Shown here: positions 41,338-52,600 of the stretch, piece after piece
How positions within the stretch are numbered: the stretch's first letter is position 1
How the letters are laid out: every line of letters begins with the position of its first letter
Source of the DNA: Corynebacterium kroppenstedtii DSM 44385
Lineage (GTDB): Bacteria; Actinomycetota; Actinomycetes; Mycobacteriales; Mycobacteriaceae
NCBI RefSeq assembly: GCF_000023145.1
Contig: NC_012704.1
Span: 1,984,001-2,048,000, forward strand
Reading direction: 5' to 3'
Length of the DNA stretch: 64,000 nt
Program-made: the position numbers and the translations under genes
Notes under the pieces: model-generated
Told to the model about the DNA's origin: nothing
Database searches by the model: none
What the model saw: the letters and a program-made list of their open reading frames with translations, nothing else

Positions 41338-42324
41338 CTATCGCGATGGAGTGAGAGTGGCGAACACGCGCTGTGTTTCGGCTCTCACGTCATCGGGATC
41401 GACGGAATCGAGAACGTGGATCGTGGCGGCCTTTTCGCGACCCCCATCAGCCGCCGCCACCGTCGTGATCGCACCACGATCATCGGGCACGGCGACCAGC
41501 GCTTTATCAGCAATCCCGTAACTGACCGCGTCGAGGGCCACCATGACGGCAAGCAGGTCATGAACCTGGGCACAGTACCCAATCCCCTCGTTGTCGTGGA
41601 ATTCGAAGTAAAAACGCAGCGCATCCTTCACAAGCGTGCCCAACTCACCCATCAAATCCCACCGCGCGATGTCGTCCGGCGTGACCATGATCGTTTCCGT
41701 CACCCCGAGGTGGCACAGGGTGACATCCCAATCGCGCTGCCGAGCTTCGTTCAGCGTCATCGCCACTGCGTCGGGGTCGACCCAGAAATTCCACTCCGCT
41801 GTGGGCGTCGTATTCCCCCGATACTCGACGGCACCGCCCATGATCGTCAGCGAATCGAACCTTGACACCAGCTCGGGATTCATCGCTACCGACGTCAGCG
41901 GACCCGTCGCGACGAGATCGGCCGGGCCGTCCTGAAGAGCAGCTTCCCACACGTCAGTCGTCGTCAATGTACGGGAAGCGGTCGACTTATGGTCGGTGGG
42001 TTCGCCACCATCCACCAACAGCCGCTCGCCCACCTCACGCGGAGGTCGGGCGTATCCGAGGCCGTAATCGCCGTGAGTTTCGGGAGTGGTGGTCAACGGA
42101 ATCGAAACCGGTACGGCTGGCCCCACCCCAACGGGGATGTCGGGGCATCCGCACAGGTCAAGCACCCAACGCGTGTTCACCGCGACATTCTCGACCGTCG
42201 TATTTCCTGCGACGGTGGTCACGCCGGCTAACTCAATTTCCCCGGCGCGGTGCCGTGCCGCGAGATAAATCAGAGCGAGCATGTCGTCGATACCCGTATC
42301 AACATCCGCTACAAGTCTGCGCAC
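41338..42324 (-). CDS. Inosine-uridine preferring nucleoside hydrolase
   Basis: Hydrolyses N-glycosidic bonds of ribonucleosides. The 328 residues start with the calcium and substrate motif ADVDTGIDD (Asp 7, 9, 13, 14); a later MGGAV and the HDLLAV segment (with the catalytic-region His) complete the family pattern. I use the GTG at 42324 because GAGG lies six bases upstream and the Asp motif must be near the N-terminus; the frame extends to a TTG at 42387. It converges with metE. No partner transporter is adjacent. Confidence 0.87.
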   Translation of the reverse strand: MRRLVADVDTGIDDMLALIYLAARHRAGEIELAGVTTVAGNTTVENVAVNTRWVLDLCGCPDIPVGVGPAVPVSIPLTTTPETHGDYGLGYARPPREVGERLLVDGGEPTDHKSTASRTLTTTDVWEAALQDGPADLVATGPLTSVAMNPELVSRFDSLTIMGGAVEYRGNTTPTAEWNFWVDPDAVAMTLNEARQRDWDVTLCHLGVTETIMVTPDDIARWDLMGELGTLVKDALRFYFEFHDNEGIGYCAQVHDLLAVMVALDAVSYGIADKALVAVPDDRGAITTVAAADGGREKAATIHVLDSVDPDDVRAETQRVFATLTPSR

Positions 42325-42454
42325 AGAAAACCTCGCTTCCGCTGGCGACAAGCGCACAATTAAGCACAATAACGTACTGCCCCACAACGAGACTATAGGT
42401 AGACTTTCACAGGAGCAGGCTTTCTTTCTCTACCAATAATAGAGAAAATAAATT

Positions 42455-42781
42455 ATGACAATTATGATTCATCTTTTCTATACAGGTACCGACGACGCCG
42501 CGCAGCGTTTTGCGGAAGAAATGACTACAAGCGGAACTGTCGAAGCTATCCGCAATACAAAAGGAAATTTACGGTATGAGTACTTTCAATCGATCGATGA
42601 TCCTCATACCATCCTCTTGGTTGATTCTTGGGAAGATCAATCTGCACTTGATGCTCACCACGAATCACCACTTATGCAGAAAATAGCGCAATTGAGGGAT
42701 AAGTATGACCTGCACATGCGTGTGGAACGGTTAAAAACAGACGATAATCCACCAAATGATGAACAATACATAAGACGCTGA
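42455..42781 (+). CDS. ABM-domain protein (putative quinol-type monooxygenase)
   Basis: A 108-residue single-domain protein resembling the dimeric ferredoxin-like ABM/YgiN family: an N-terminal strand IHLFYTG, a helix, GNLRYEYFQS and the diagnostic WEDQSALDAHHESP segment. Family members oxidise quinols or act in reactive-species response; the actual substrate is unknown. The gene is clearly A+T-richer than its neighbours. The ribosome site is weak. Confidence 0.75.
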   Translation: MTIMIHLFYTGTDDAAQRFAEEMTTSGTVEAIRNTKGNLRYEYFQSIDDPHTILLVDSWEDQSALDAHHESPLMQKIAQLRDKYDLHMRVERLKTDDNPPNDEQYIRR

Positions 42782-42887
42782 CAGAACAGCACTGGCTACC
42801 GTTACAACCATTTCTCTCCCCCTATCCTCTTAGAAGCCCTTACAGCTTCGCCGAAGAGTTAATAACAAAAGGCTGATGTCAACAGTT

Positions 42888-42929
42888 CAGCCCACCTTGT
42901 GAAGCTATCACGCTCACAAGAGTGGGCTG
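42888..42929. terminator. Long hairpin without U-run after the ABM gene
   Basis: CAGCCCAC (42888-42895) pairs with GTGGGCTG (42922-42929), and TTGTGA (42897-42902) with TCACAA (42914-42919), giving a 14-pair interrupted stem. No T-run follows on either strand, so it is either an actinobacterial-type terminator for the ABM gene or a binding site. TAGAAT at 43004 is a plausible -10 box for the next gene. The rest of 42782-43074 shows nothing else. Confidence 0.5.
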
Positions 42930-43074
42930 GATCTCTATTAAAACGGGGCCATGCGTAGGACTACAAACACACTTTATAGAGAGAATACGCACGCCATAGA
43001 GCGATAGAATGTGGCCAGGTTCGAGAAATCCCAGCCTCACATCAACCCAGCCTCTACACCTACGGAGTACCACT

Positions 43075-43377
43075 ATGGCTCTCAAAGCTGCATTCATGTT
43101 CGTCGACACCGGCGCCGACCCCTCCACCAACCGCTCGACCGTCACAACTCCAGGCGTCGAACTCCTCACGGTGGCCGTCAACGATTACGCCCAAGCCGCC
43201 GACGTAGCATCGAAACTCGCCGACGAAGAATACGTCGCTATCGAGTTATGCGGCGGTTTCGGCATCGAAGGCGTCGCACGCGTCAAGAAAGCCGTTCCTG
43301 ACACCGTCGCCGTCGGGGTTGTGCGGTTCGACCACCACCCCGGCCTCGGACATAAGAGCGGAGACGAGCTTTACTAA
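43075..43377 (+). CDS. DUF6506-like small protein
   Basis: A 100-residue protein with the conserved features ALKAAFMFV at the N-terminus, TPGVELLTVAV, the central IELCGGFG, and VGVVRFDHHPG near the end. I associate this pattern with the DUF6506 group of uncharacterised proteins; no activity is known. GGAG lies seven bases before the ATG at 43075. lplA follows 30 bases later on the same strand and may be cotranscribed. Confidence 0.7.
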   Translation: MALKAAFMFVDTGADPSTNRSTVTTPGVELLTVAVNDYAQAADVASKLADEEYVAIELCGGFGIEGVARVKKAVPDTVAVGVVRFDHHPGLGHKSGDELY

Positions 43378-43407
43378 TCCCAATCCCGCCCATGTGATCA
43401 CATCATC

Positions 43408-44268
43408 ATGTTCACGACGACGCTATGGCGCCTCACCAGCCACGATCCGCTCCATAACCTGGCCTTCGAACGCTTTCTGTTCGACTCGCTGGGGCAGAAA
43501 GAAGCGGCCCTCCTTATGTGGCGCAATAGCCCCGCCGTCATGGTCGGCCGAGCACAAAACCCCTGGTACGAAGCAAATACCGAGTTCCTCCACAGCCACC
43601 ACATCCCACTCTTCCGTCGGATCAGTGGCGGCGGAACCGTCTACCACGACCTAGGAAACCTGAACTTCACGTTCATGGCATCCAAACCGTACTTCTCGCG
43701 GGACCTCCCCATCACAATCGCGCGCGACGCCCTACAGTCACTCGGCTTCAAGGTCTATGCCGACCCCCGTCGATCGATCTTCCTCCAGCACAACGGCAGC
43801 GCCTTTAAAATCACGGGCTCCGCTATCCGTGAAACTCTCACTCACGGCCTCCTCCACGGAACAATTCTTGTCGACGCGGACCTCGCCATGCTTCACGAAG
43901 CCCTCCGGGCCCACGACCCGCATGTGCATGTCAATGGAATCCCGTCGGTCCCCTCCCCTGTTACGAACCTCCCGAATGTGACTATCGACGCTGTACAGAC
44001 AACGGTTCACGAGCACTTTGCCGCACATATGAAGCGCGAAGGCGTTGTCATGTACCGAACCGCCCATGCCGACGATTACGCGCACCAACTACGCCCCCAC
44101 CTTCGCACGCAACGCAGCTGGGAATGGAATTACGGGCGGACACCGCATTTCAGCTACCGCAATGGCGCCATTAGCGCTGATATTCGCCACGGAATAATCA
44201 CGGAGAGCAGCGTCGCCAACATCGTCGGCAAGCGTTACAGTCCACGCCTCATGGCTGGCCCCCGATAA
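43408..44268 (+). CDS. lplA: Lipoate-protein ligase A family
   Basis: Attaches lipoate to acceptor lysines of E2 and GcvH-type proteins. The 286 residues show RRISGGGTVYHDLGNLNF (about 71-88) and the adenylate-binding KITGSA near 135, the family signatures. It converges on an operon encoding a 2-oxoacid dehydrogenase with a lipoyl E2, a probable client. The last codons and stop fold into a perfect 11-pair hairpin shared with the E2 gene end. Confidence 0.9.
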   Translation: MFTTTLWRLTSHDPLHNLAFERFLFDSLGQKEAALLMWRNSPAVMVGRAQNPWYEANTEFLHSHHIPLFRRISGGGTVYHDLGNLNFTFMASKPYFSRDLPITIARDALQSLGFKVYADPRRSIFLQHNGSAFKITGSAIRETLTHGLLHGTILVDADLAMLHEALRAHDPHVHVNGIPSVPSPVTNLPNVTIDAVQTTVHEHFAAHMKREGVVMYRTAHADDYAHQLRPHLRTQRSWEWNYGRTPHFSYRNGAISADIRHGIITESSVANIVGKRYSPRLMAGPR

Positions 44269-44280
44269 AGGGCCAGCCAT
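44251..44280. terminator. Perfect hairpin between convergent lplA and E2 genes
   Basis: ATGGCTGGCCC (44251-44261) and GGGCCAGCCAT (44270-44280) are exact complements around an eight-base loop containing the lplA stop codon. It can form on transcripts from both sides. No U-run follows, so termination would be of the non-canonical type; transcript protection is an alternative. Confidence 0.6.
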
Positions 44281-44290
44281 AACGCGACCT

Positions 44291-45610
44291 TTACAGCAGA
44301 ACCCGGTACGGCTCGGCCAACACGTCGGCCAAGGTGCTGAGGAACTCCGCACCCGTACGACCGTCGACAGTTTGATGATCAATAGTCAAGCTCAACGGCA
44401 GCTCAACTACTTCTTCAATCTCGCCCTCACCGTTTAAGGTCAGCCGCGTGCTCTGCGCGCCGACCCCCAGGATCGCGACCTCCGGGACGTTGAGCACCGG
44501 GGTGAAATACTCGATCCCGTCGGTCCCGAGGTTCGTAATGGTGAACGTTCCGGGTGCGAGGGTGTCGATATCGCCAGTCCGCGCGCGATCAACACGATCG
44601 TGGAACACGGTCCTCAACTGCGATAACGATTGGCCAACGACGTTCGGAACCGTCGGCACGGCCAAACCATCGTCCAGGGCCACAGCCACACCGATGTTGA
44701 CGTCGTCGCACTGCTCGTACTCGTGGCCGTCGTAGTGCGCATTCAGCGAAGGATGCTCCTGCAGGGCGATAGCCACCGCCTTGATCAGCAGCACGTTCAT
44801 GCTGAGCGCCTTGGCCTCATCACCAGGGCCGACGTTGCCCTTGATCTCAGACACCGTGGCCAGCAGGTCAGTCACATTCACCTTCCGGTGCAATGTCAAC
44901 TGCGCTGTGGAATGCAAACTATGCATCATATTCTGCGCGATGATCTTGCGCATGCCGGTCAGGCCTTCACCAGCCGTCACCGGCGCGGCCACGGCACCAC
45001 TTGCCGATGCATCCGCCGCCGCCCCTTCAGACGACGCCTCCTGCGAATCCGCATCCGACGGGTGGGACTCAATGTAGGCCTTCATATCACGCTTCGTGAT
45101 CCGCCCATGACCGCCCGTGCCCTTGACTTTCGAATAGTCGATGCCATGCTTCTTGGCCATCTTCTCTGCGACTTTAGAGATAAAGATGCGCTTGCCATCG
45201 CCACTCGTGTCGCGGTTCGCGCGCCGGGCGCCCGCCTCGAAGTCATCCTCATCGGTGGCATCGGCGCCGGAAGCTCCAGCCCCGGCACCGGCATCAGTGT
45301 CGGCACCACCACCCGCACCCGAGGAATCCTCCTCACCCGTAGGTCCCGTCGCTGCTGCAGAGACGGTTTCACCAGCGTCGCCCACGTAGGCAATAGGCGT
45401 TTTCACCGCCGTCGAATCCCCTGCAGCCACGAGAATTTTCAGGAGCGTCCCGTCGTCGTCGGCTTCAACATCTCCGGACAGTTTCTCCGAGCTAATCGAG
45501 CACAGAGCTTCGCCCTTCTTGACGGCGTCGCCTTCGTTTTTATACCACTCGTCAACTAGGCCTTCCGTCATGGTAAGGCCGAGCTTAGGCATCAATACTT
45601 CTGTTGCCAT
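44291..45610 (-). CDS. acoC: 2-oxoacid dehydrogenase E2, dihydrolipoyl acyltransferase
   Basis: Core acyltransferase of the complex. The 439 residues hold one lipoyl domain with Lys43 in SSEKLSGDVEA, a long Ala/Gly/Asp linker, and a peripheral subunit-binding domain at about 140-180 (KVAEKMAKKHGIDY, GTGGHGRITKRD). The catalytic domain ends in HQTVDGRTGAEF with the active His and Asp. AAGGAAA precedes the ATG. It follows the E1 beta gene by ten bases. Acetoin dehydrogenase is the closest-looking type, but branched-chain or pyruvate substrates are possible; no E3 gene is adjacent. Confidence 0.88.
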   Translation of the reverse strand: MATEVLMPKLGLTMTEGLVDEWYKNEGDAVKKGEALCSISSEKLSGDVEADDDGTLLKILVAAGDSTAVKTPIAYVGDAGETVSAAATGPTGEEDSSGAGGGADTDAGAGAGASGADATDEDDFEAGARRANRDTSGDGKRIFISKVAEKMAKKHGIDYSKVKGTGGHGRITKRDMKAYIESHPSDADSQEASSEGAAADASASGAVAAPVTAGEGLTGMRKIIAQNMMHSLHSTAQLTLHRKVNVTDLLATVSEIKGNVGPGDEAKALSMNVLLIKAVAIALQEHPSLNAHYDGHEYEQCDDVNIGVAVALDDGLAVPTVPNVVGQSLSQLRTVFHDRVDRARTGDIDTLAPGTFTITNLGTDGIEYFTPVLNVPEVAILGVGAQSTRLTLNGEGEIEEVVELPLSLTIDHQTVDGRTGAEFLSTLADVLAEPYRVLL

Positions 45611-45620
45611 GATCGTTTCC

Positions 45621-46646
45621 TTACTTCTTGAGGTCGAAGATCAGCTCGTCGGCTTCCTCCATGATGCGCGCAGCATCGGGGATGTAGAGCTGTTCCAAAT
45701 TGGAGGCAAACGGCACCGGAGTATTGGGCGCGGTCACTCGCTTGACGGGGCCGTCCAAGTAGTCGTAGGCCTGGTCGGACACGACCGCGGCGATGTCAGT
45801 TGCCGTGTTGTTATGCGGGTTCGCCTCATCGACGACGATCAAGCGCCCAGTCTTCCGGACGGACTCCAGCACAGTTTCTTGGTCCCACGGTGCCACCGTC
45901 AGCAGGTCGATAAGCTCAACACTTATTCCCGACGACGCCAGCTGGTCGGCAACCTCGATGCCCTGGTACAGCATCTTTCCGATGGTGACAATGGTGAGGT
46001 CGTCGCCTTCGCGAACAACGTCGGCCTTGCCCAGCGGGATCGTGTAGTAGTCCTCCGGAACCTCGCCTTTCTGTGCATACAGCGTCTTGTCCTCGGAAAA
46101 CACCACAACGTTGTCTTCCTCGATACTCGACAGCAACAGGCCTTTGGCGTTGTACGGCGTCGACGGGACAACGACCTTGATACCGGGGATAGCGCCCAAC
46201 AGGCCGTAGTACGAACCCGAGTGCTGGGCCGCGGCGGAGGCGCCCGCACCGTGCATCGTGCGGACCGTCAGCGGCAACTTTGCTTTACCGCCGAACATGT
46301 ACCGCATTTTCGACGCCTGCCCCAGCAGCGTGTCGAAGCAGAACCCTAGGAAGTCATTGAACATGAGCTCGGGGACGGGGCGAAGCCCTGTGGCCGCCGC
46401 ACCGACCGCGATACCCATATATCCCATCTCTGAGATAGGCGTGTCCTTAACGCGTTTTTCACCGAACTCCTCAATGAGTCCTTTGGTGACGCCCATCACG
46501 CCACCCCACGCACCATCACCATTCAAATGTTCTACACCGTGACCACCTGCAAGGTCTTCGCCTAACAGCATCACACGATCGTCTGCGCGCATTGCCTGAG
46601 CGAGCGCTTCATTAGTGGCCTTCATGAAGCTAATTTCACGTGCCAT
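45621..46646 (-). CDS. acoB: 2-oxoacid dehydrogenase E1, beta subunit
   Basis: A 341-residue transketolase-type beta subunit. It shows the TPP-contacting LLGEDLA segment, the EMGYMGIAVGAA stretch and the C-terminal VDEANPHNNTA region, matching AcoB and PdhB-type proteins. GAGAGGAG precedes the ATG. It lies 39 bases after E1 alpha and ten before E2, so the three are one operon. Confidence 0.9.
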   Translation of the reverse strand: MAREISFMKATNEALAQAMRADDRVMLLGEDLAGGHGVEHLNGDGAWGGVMGVTKGLIEEFGEKRVKDTPISEMGYMGIAVGAAATGLRPVPELMFNDFLGFCFDTLLGQASKMRYMFGGKAKLPLTVRTMHGAGASAAAQHSGSYYGLLGAIPGIKVVVPSTPYNAKGLLLSSIEEDNVVVFSEDKTLYAQKGEVPEDYYTIPLGKADVVREGDDLTIVTIGKMLYQGIEVADQLASSGISVELIDLLTVAPWDQETVLESVRKTGRLIVVDEANPHNNTATDIAAVVSDQAYDYLDGPVKRVTAPNTPVPFASNLEQLYIPDAARIMEEADELIFDLKK

Positions 46647-46685
46647 GACTATGTACTCCTCTCTTAGTTAATCGGCTCTAGTGAG

Positions 46686-47642
46686 TTAGGCGAAGACGTT
46701 GCTTAACAGGTCTTCAGGGTCAGGAATGGGGCTCTGCTCTGCGAATTCGATCGCATCATCGATGCGCTTTTCGCTGGCCTTTTCAATCTCGTCGGCCTTT
46801 TTCTTGCTGAGCCATCCCTTCTCGATCGCGTCCTCACGGAAGCGTGGGATCGGATCCAGATCGGCGAACTCCTTCTCAGCGCCTTCCGTGGCTTTATACG
46901 CTTGTTCGTCGCCTTCGAAGTGCCCGTACTTGCGGTAGGTGCGGCATTCGATGAGGCTGGGGCCTTCTCCCTTGCGGGCACGCTTGATAGCGTCTCCGAC
47001 CTCGTCATATACCTCGATGACGTTCTTGCCGTCGATGACTTTGCCGGGCATGTCGTAGGCCGCCGCTCGCTGCGCGATCGTCTCGCTGGCGCACGCGTAA
47101 TTCTGTGGGGTGGCCTCGCCGAACATGTTGTTTTCACAGACGAACACCACCGGGAGTTTCCAAATGCCGGCCATATTCAAGGCCTCGTGGAACACGCCTT
47201 CGTTCGACGCCCCGTCGCCGAAGAAACACACGGCGACCGCGTCGGTATCCAAATATTGGTTCCGTAAGGCCGCGCCGGTGGCGAGCGCGAACCCACCACC
47301 GACCATGCCGTTCGCGCCGAGCATCCCGGTATCGATGTCGGCGATGTGCATCGATCCGCCCTTGCCGCCGCACAGACCGTCTTTGCGGCCGAAGATCTCG
47401 GCCATCATGCGGTTCAGGTCACACCCCTTGGCGACGCAGTGCCCGTGTCCACGGTGCGTCGAGGTGATGGAATCTTCCTCCGTCAGGTGTGCGCACACAC
47501 CCACCGCAACAGCTTCCTCACCTGCATAAAGGTGAACGAAGCCAGGGATCTCCCCTTTTGCGAAAAGTCCGTGAACTCGATCCTCAAAGTTGCGGATGTC
47601 GTTCATCTTGTTATAGATCCACTCTGCGGTCGATCTTTTCAT
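46686..47642 (-). CDS. acoA: 2-oxoacid dehydrogenase E1, alpha subunit
   Basis: A 318-residue TPP-binding subunit with the thiamine motif GDGASNEGVFHEALN ending in CENN (about 155-190) and the phosphorylation-loop-like YRKYGHFEGD. STHRGHGH is the segment shared by AcoA-type E1 alpha proteins. I use the ATG at 47642 with GGAGGG about five bases upstream; the frame opens at 47669. It is the first gene of the operon, preceded by a 650-base interval with two inverted repeats and no regulator gene. Confidence 0.9.
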   Translation of the reverse strand: MKRSTAEWIYNKMNDIRNFEDRVHGLFAKGEIPGFVHLYAGEEAVAVGVCAHLTEEDSITSTHRGHGHCVAKGCDLNRMMAEIFGRKDGLCGGKGGSMHIADIDTGMLGANGMVGGGFALATGAALRNQYLDTDAVAVCFFGDGASNEGVFHEALNMAGIWKLPVVFVCENNMFGEATPQNYACASETIAQRAAAYDMPGKVIDGKNVIEVYDEVGDAIKRARKGEGPSLIECRTYRKYGHFEGDEQAYKATEGAEKEFADLDPIPRFREDAIEKGWLSKKKADEIEKASEKRIDDAIEFAEQSPIPDPEDLLSNVFA

Positions 47643-47870
47643 AACGCCCTCCTCTTGGCCGGCTGGCATGATTCCTCATGCCACACCACGTATTGCTCTG
47701 TATTGACTTGTCACGACGGTCGTGTGCGGGAAGGTCGCGCTTGCCGACGATCTTTCGTGCCGACAAGTCCTGCCTGCCGACGCTGCTCCGTGATGCCCTG
47801 TCTGGACGGATCGGAACACCGGGTCAGAGCAGTGGCCGCTGCCGCTTGGATCACCACGTGATGACGTCGT

Positions 47871-47949
47871 GAAGGAAGCGGTTTCCTTCGTTCCACGCGA
47901 CGAGCTTCCTCTATGTTCTAGATCACATTCATAGGGTGATTATGATCTA
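47871..47949 (-). promoter_or_regulatory. Two inverted repeats upstream of the E1-E1-E2 operon
   Basis: GAAGGAA-GCGGT-TTCCTTC (47871-47889) and TAGATCA-N17-TGATCTA (47919-47949) are both exact in their arms. They lie 230-310 bases before the E1 alpha start, in a 650-base interval (47643-48297) without a gene, and could be operators. The regulator is not in the window. TTGCCGACG also occurs here at 47741. Confidence 0.45.
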
Positions 47950-48210
47950 TCTCTACGTGCGAGACTAGTGCGGTTCTGCCCCTATGCGCAGAAAAAATAT
48001 TGGCTTCACTTCTGATAAAAGCACGTTTTGGACGAATCTCAACCCCTAAAGGGTGTGGTTTGTGGGCTGTCTCATAATTATCAGCGGCTTCGCGTACGTC
48101 ACTGCCCCCGCACATACGCCACGCACACGGCACGCACGCACTCCCCGTACACTCCACGTGGCGCGGAGTAAAGCTAAAGCGCAAAGAAAGACGCACACTC
48201 CACGCATACG

Positions 48211-48245
48211 AAAAGCGCCCGCGGAACGTCATGTTCCACGAGCGC
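48211..48245 (-). terminator. Rho-independent terminator after purA
   Basis: On the minus strand GCGCTCGTGGAAC pairs with GTTCCGCGGGCGC (13 pairs, two G-U) around ATGAC and is followed by TTTT. It begins 53 bases after the purA stop. Confidence 0.85.
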
Positions 48246-48297
48246 CTATCACTCCGCGCAGCACGTCACCGCGCCAAAACTCTGAGCATTCCCCGCC

Positions 48298-49599
48298 TTA
48301 ATTCTCAGGCTTCAGAACGTCGTTAATAACGATGGTTTCGTCGCGACCGGGGCCAACACCGATGTAAGAAATACGGCAACCAGACAATTCTTCCAGCCGC
48401 TCCAAGTAATCCTGGGCCTTCTGCGGCAAATCGGACACTGACCGCGCACCGCTGATGTCCTCTTCCCACGCGGGCATGGTCTCGTAGATCGGGACGGCGT
48501 GGTGGAAGTCCGATTGCGTCAGGGGCATTTCATCGTGGCGGACGCCGTCAACGTCGTAACCAACGCAGATGGGGATCTCGCCAATGCCGCCGAGGACGTC
48601 CAACTTGGTGATGAACAGATCGGTGAAACCGTTGACGCGGGCTGCATATCGCGCGACGACCGAGTCATACCACCCACACCGACGCGGACGACCGGTGTTC
48701 ACGCCGAACTCGTGGCCCGTATCGCGCAGGTAGTCGCCCCATTTATCGAAAAGCTCTGTAGGGAAGGGGCCCGCACCGACGCGCGTCGTGTAGGCCTTCG
48801 AAATACCCAGAACCGACGTGATCCGCGCAGGACCGATGCCCGACCCCACCGACGCACCACCGGCCGTCGGGTTCGAGCTGGTCACAAACGGATACGTGCC
48901 GTGGTCGACGTCGAGCATCGTGGCCTGGCCACCCTCCATAAGGACAGATTTGCCCTCATCAAGGCCCTTATTCAGCACAGTTGCCGTGTCGATCAGCATC
49001 GGCTTCAGGCGGTCCGCGTAGGACATGAAGTAATCGAAGACCTCGTCCGGATCGATCGCCTTCCGGTTGTAGATCTTGACCAGCACCTGGTTCTTAAAGT
49101 CCAAGGCAGACTCGATCTTTTGGCGGAGGATCGACGGATCGAGAACATCCTGCGCACGGATCCCCACGCGGGCGACCTTGTCGGAGTAGGTGGGCCCGAT
49201 ACCGCGGCCCGTCGTGCCGATGGCTCGCTTACCCAAGAACCGCTCGCCGACACGGTCAAGAGTCTGGTGATAAGGGGCAACGAGGTGCGCGTTCGCCGAA
49301 ATCCGCAGCCGTGATGCGTCGGCACCGCGGGCCTCAAGGCCGTCAATCTCAGAGAACAGTGCCTCCAGGTTGATCACCACGCCATTGCCCAGCACCGGAG
49401 TGGCGTTCGGGGACAGCACTCCCGCGGGGAGCAGCTTGAGTTCGTACTTCTCGCCGCCCACAACCACCGTGTGACCAGCGTTGTTACCGCCATTGGGCTT
49501 GACGACGTAGTCAACTTTGCCGCCCAAAATGTCGGTAGCTTTACCTTTGCCTTCATCGCCCCACTGAGCACCCACGACAACGATCGCAGCAGCAGTCAC
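48298..49599 (-). CDS. purA: Adenylosuccinate synthetase
   Basis: Converts IMP and aspartate to adenylosuccinate with GTP, the first step to AMP. The 433 residues begin with the P-loop-like [11 protein letters not shown] near the N-terminus, then GGNNAGHTV with the catalytic-region His, [11 protein letters not shown] and the C-terminal SVSDLP region. I choose the GTG at 49599 because GGGAG lies six bases before it. It has its own terminator. The 311 bases to the next gene contain a GGTCCC/GGGACC inverted repeat (49613-49640) but no gene. Confidence 0.97.
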   Translation of the reverse strand: MTAAAIVVVGAQWGDEGKGKATDILGGKVDYVVKPNGGNNAGHTVVVGGEKYELKLLPAGVLSPNATPVLGNGVVINLEALFSEIDGLEARGADASRLRISANAHLVAPYHQTLDRVGERFLGKRAIGTTGRGIGPTYSDKVARVGIRAQDVLDPSILRQKIESALDFKNQVLVKIYNRKAIDPDEVFDYFMSYADRLKPMLIDTATVLNKGLDEGKSVLMEGGQATMLDVDHGTYPFVTSSNPTAGGASVGSGIGPARITSVLGISKAYTTRVGAGPFPTELFDKWGDYLRDTGHEFGVNTGRPRRCGWYDSVVARYAARVNGFTDLFITKLDVLGGIGEIPICVGYDVDGVRHDEMPLTQSDFHHAVPIYETMPAWEEDISGARSVSDLPQKAQDYLERLEELSGCRISYIGVGPGRDETIVINDVLKPEN

Positions 49600-49910
49600 G
49601 AAAACTCCCACGGTCCCATGGATTGCCGACGAGCCGGGACCACAAGCCTAACGTCGGAGTGCCAATCGGGGCACAAACCACGTCAAGTGTAACGGGTGAG
49701 AGCGCGCGCGTGTGCAGAAGGGCCAAACAGCTAGGTAAATAGGCAAAACCCCGCGCACCGACGGTGAAAACCTGCCCGGCTACGATGGTCGTGACACCGT
49801 ACACCGCTGGTTAGTGGCATGGGCTGCCGGACTTTCCGCGTCTAGCGCTCGGCTCCATGCAGCCACCAACGGTTTTTGCAGCGTTCATTGTCGAAGGATC
49901 ACCGTACCCT

Positions 49911-50834
49911 ATGCCCATTCACATCGTCCGTTGCGGTGATGCACCGCTTCCCCAGGACCTCCCCCTGCCCGTGCATACCATCCCCACCTGCCCGGGCCGT
50001 AAGGATCTGCACTTTATCGATGAGCTGGTGGCACGGTACCTTCCCCACGATCCGACGCCGAGCCTCGATGAAATCGCCGCACAGCCCGATGTTGATCACC
50101 TTGGGGCGCCCGGCCCGGATCCGCGCACGCCGATCGACACCGTTCGGCTAGTTGTTGTTGGCACTGATGCCGATCTTGATGCTGTGGCCACGCGATTAAT
50201 GCGTATCGACGCCACATGGATCGAGCTCGCTTACGTCCCTGTCCTGGCCAAGGTTTATGCTTCATCGGGCTCCCGTGTTTCGCCGGGCGAGTCGAGCGTC
50301 GAAGCGCCGTCGGGGATTGCGACGAGTTGGGGTGTGGCCGATAAGCCCTGGTCAATCGCTTTGTCGGGATCGGTCCGTCCGGTACCCCTTATCCGCGATG
50401 ATTCTGGCAGGGTAACTCTCGGGGTCGCCGAAATCTGTTCAACGGATGGCTCGCCGTTTGTCGGCGAAATCATTATCGACGACACCACCGTCGGAGCTCC
50501 TGATGGGAGCGATTTTTATGGCACGCGGTTGATATCCACGTTGGCCGCGCCGGGAATTGCTGCCGTTGCAATGACAGGACCGTCTGTCTACAGCGGTGAC
50601 CGGACGCACCCCACACGATCCGGCTCGCCCCATAAGCGGAACGGATTGTTGGGGCGATTCTTTCACCGTGGCCCCGAGGCCGGCGCTGTTGATAGTGCAG
50701 TGCTCACTGGGCGCGCCGTTCAAGCTGGTGGGGAGCCATTTATGGTGTATCGCGATGGCGTCGCCCACCCGCGCCCGCTGACTCGTGTGACGTTTTACCG
50801 GCACCTGCGCGATATGCAGGTTGTTCGCCCTTAA
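49911..50834 (+). CDS. Conserved-looking protein of unknown function
   Basis: A 307-residue soluble protein, divergent from purA. Visible features are a Pro-rich first third, a strand-helix pattern around TVRLVVVGTDADLDAVATRL (about 80-100), a central beta-rich part with GEIIIDDTT, and a late basic loop (HKRNGLLGRFFHRG). No catalytic motif or membrane segment is recognised. The ATG at 49911 is the start best placed before the ordered sequence, though its ribosome site is distant; the frame opens at 49857. Position next to purA is its only context. Confidence 0.65.
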   Translation: MPIHIVRCGDAPLPQDLPLPVHTIPTCPGRKDLHFIDELVARYLPHDPTPSLDEIAAQPDVDHLGAPGPDPRTPIDTVRLVVVGTDADLDAVATRLMRIDATWIELAYVPVLAKVYASSGSRVSPGESSVEAPSGIATSWGVADKPWSIALSGSVRPVPLIRDDSGRVTLGVAEICSTDGSPFVGEIIIDDTTVGAPDGSDFYGTRLISTLAAPGIAAVAMTGPSVYSGDRTHPTRSGSPHKRNGLLGRFFHRGPEAGAVDSAVLTGRAVQAGGEPFMVYRDGVAHPRPLTRVTFYRHLRDMQVVRP

Positions 50835-50848
50835 TTACGGATCACAAA

Positions 50849-50880
50849 ACGGGGCCCACCTCGTTAAGAGTGAGCCCCGT
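50849..50880. terminator. Hairpin between convergent unknown gene and groEL
   Basis: ACGGGGC (50849-50855) pairs with GCCCCGT (50874-50880), and the CAC/GTG inside extends the stem. On the minus strand TTTTG follows, as expected for groEL termination; on the plus strand CGTTT follows, which is weaker. Confidence 0.7.
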
Positions 50881-50957
50881 CGTTTCAGCTGTTATTTAGC
50901 ACACAGAGGGTGGCGCGGTGCGCGACCGCGTTTCCTCACGCATGCTCGTCGCCACCT

Positions 50958-52583
<1,626 letters not shown>

Positions 52584-52600
52584 CTACCTCTCCTGAACGA

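Noticed and set aside
42888..42929. GlxR (cAMP-type) operator in TTGTGAAGCTATCAC
   Set aside because: The half-site spacing does not match TGTGA-N6-TCACA and the sequence is better explained as the inner part of a long hairpin.
44630..45559. 309-codon plus-strand frame over the E2 gene
   Set aside because: The opposite frame carries lipoyl, E3-binding and catalytic motifs; this one has none.
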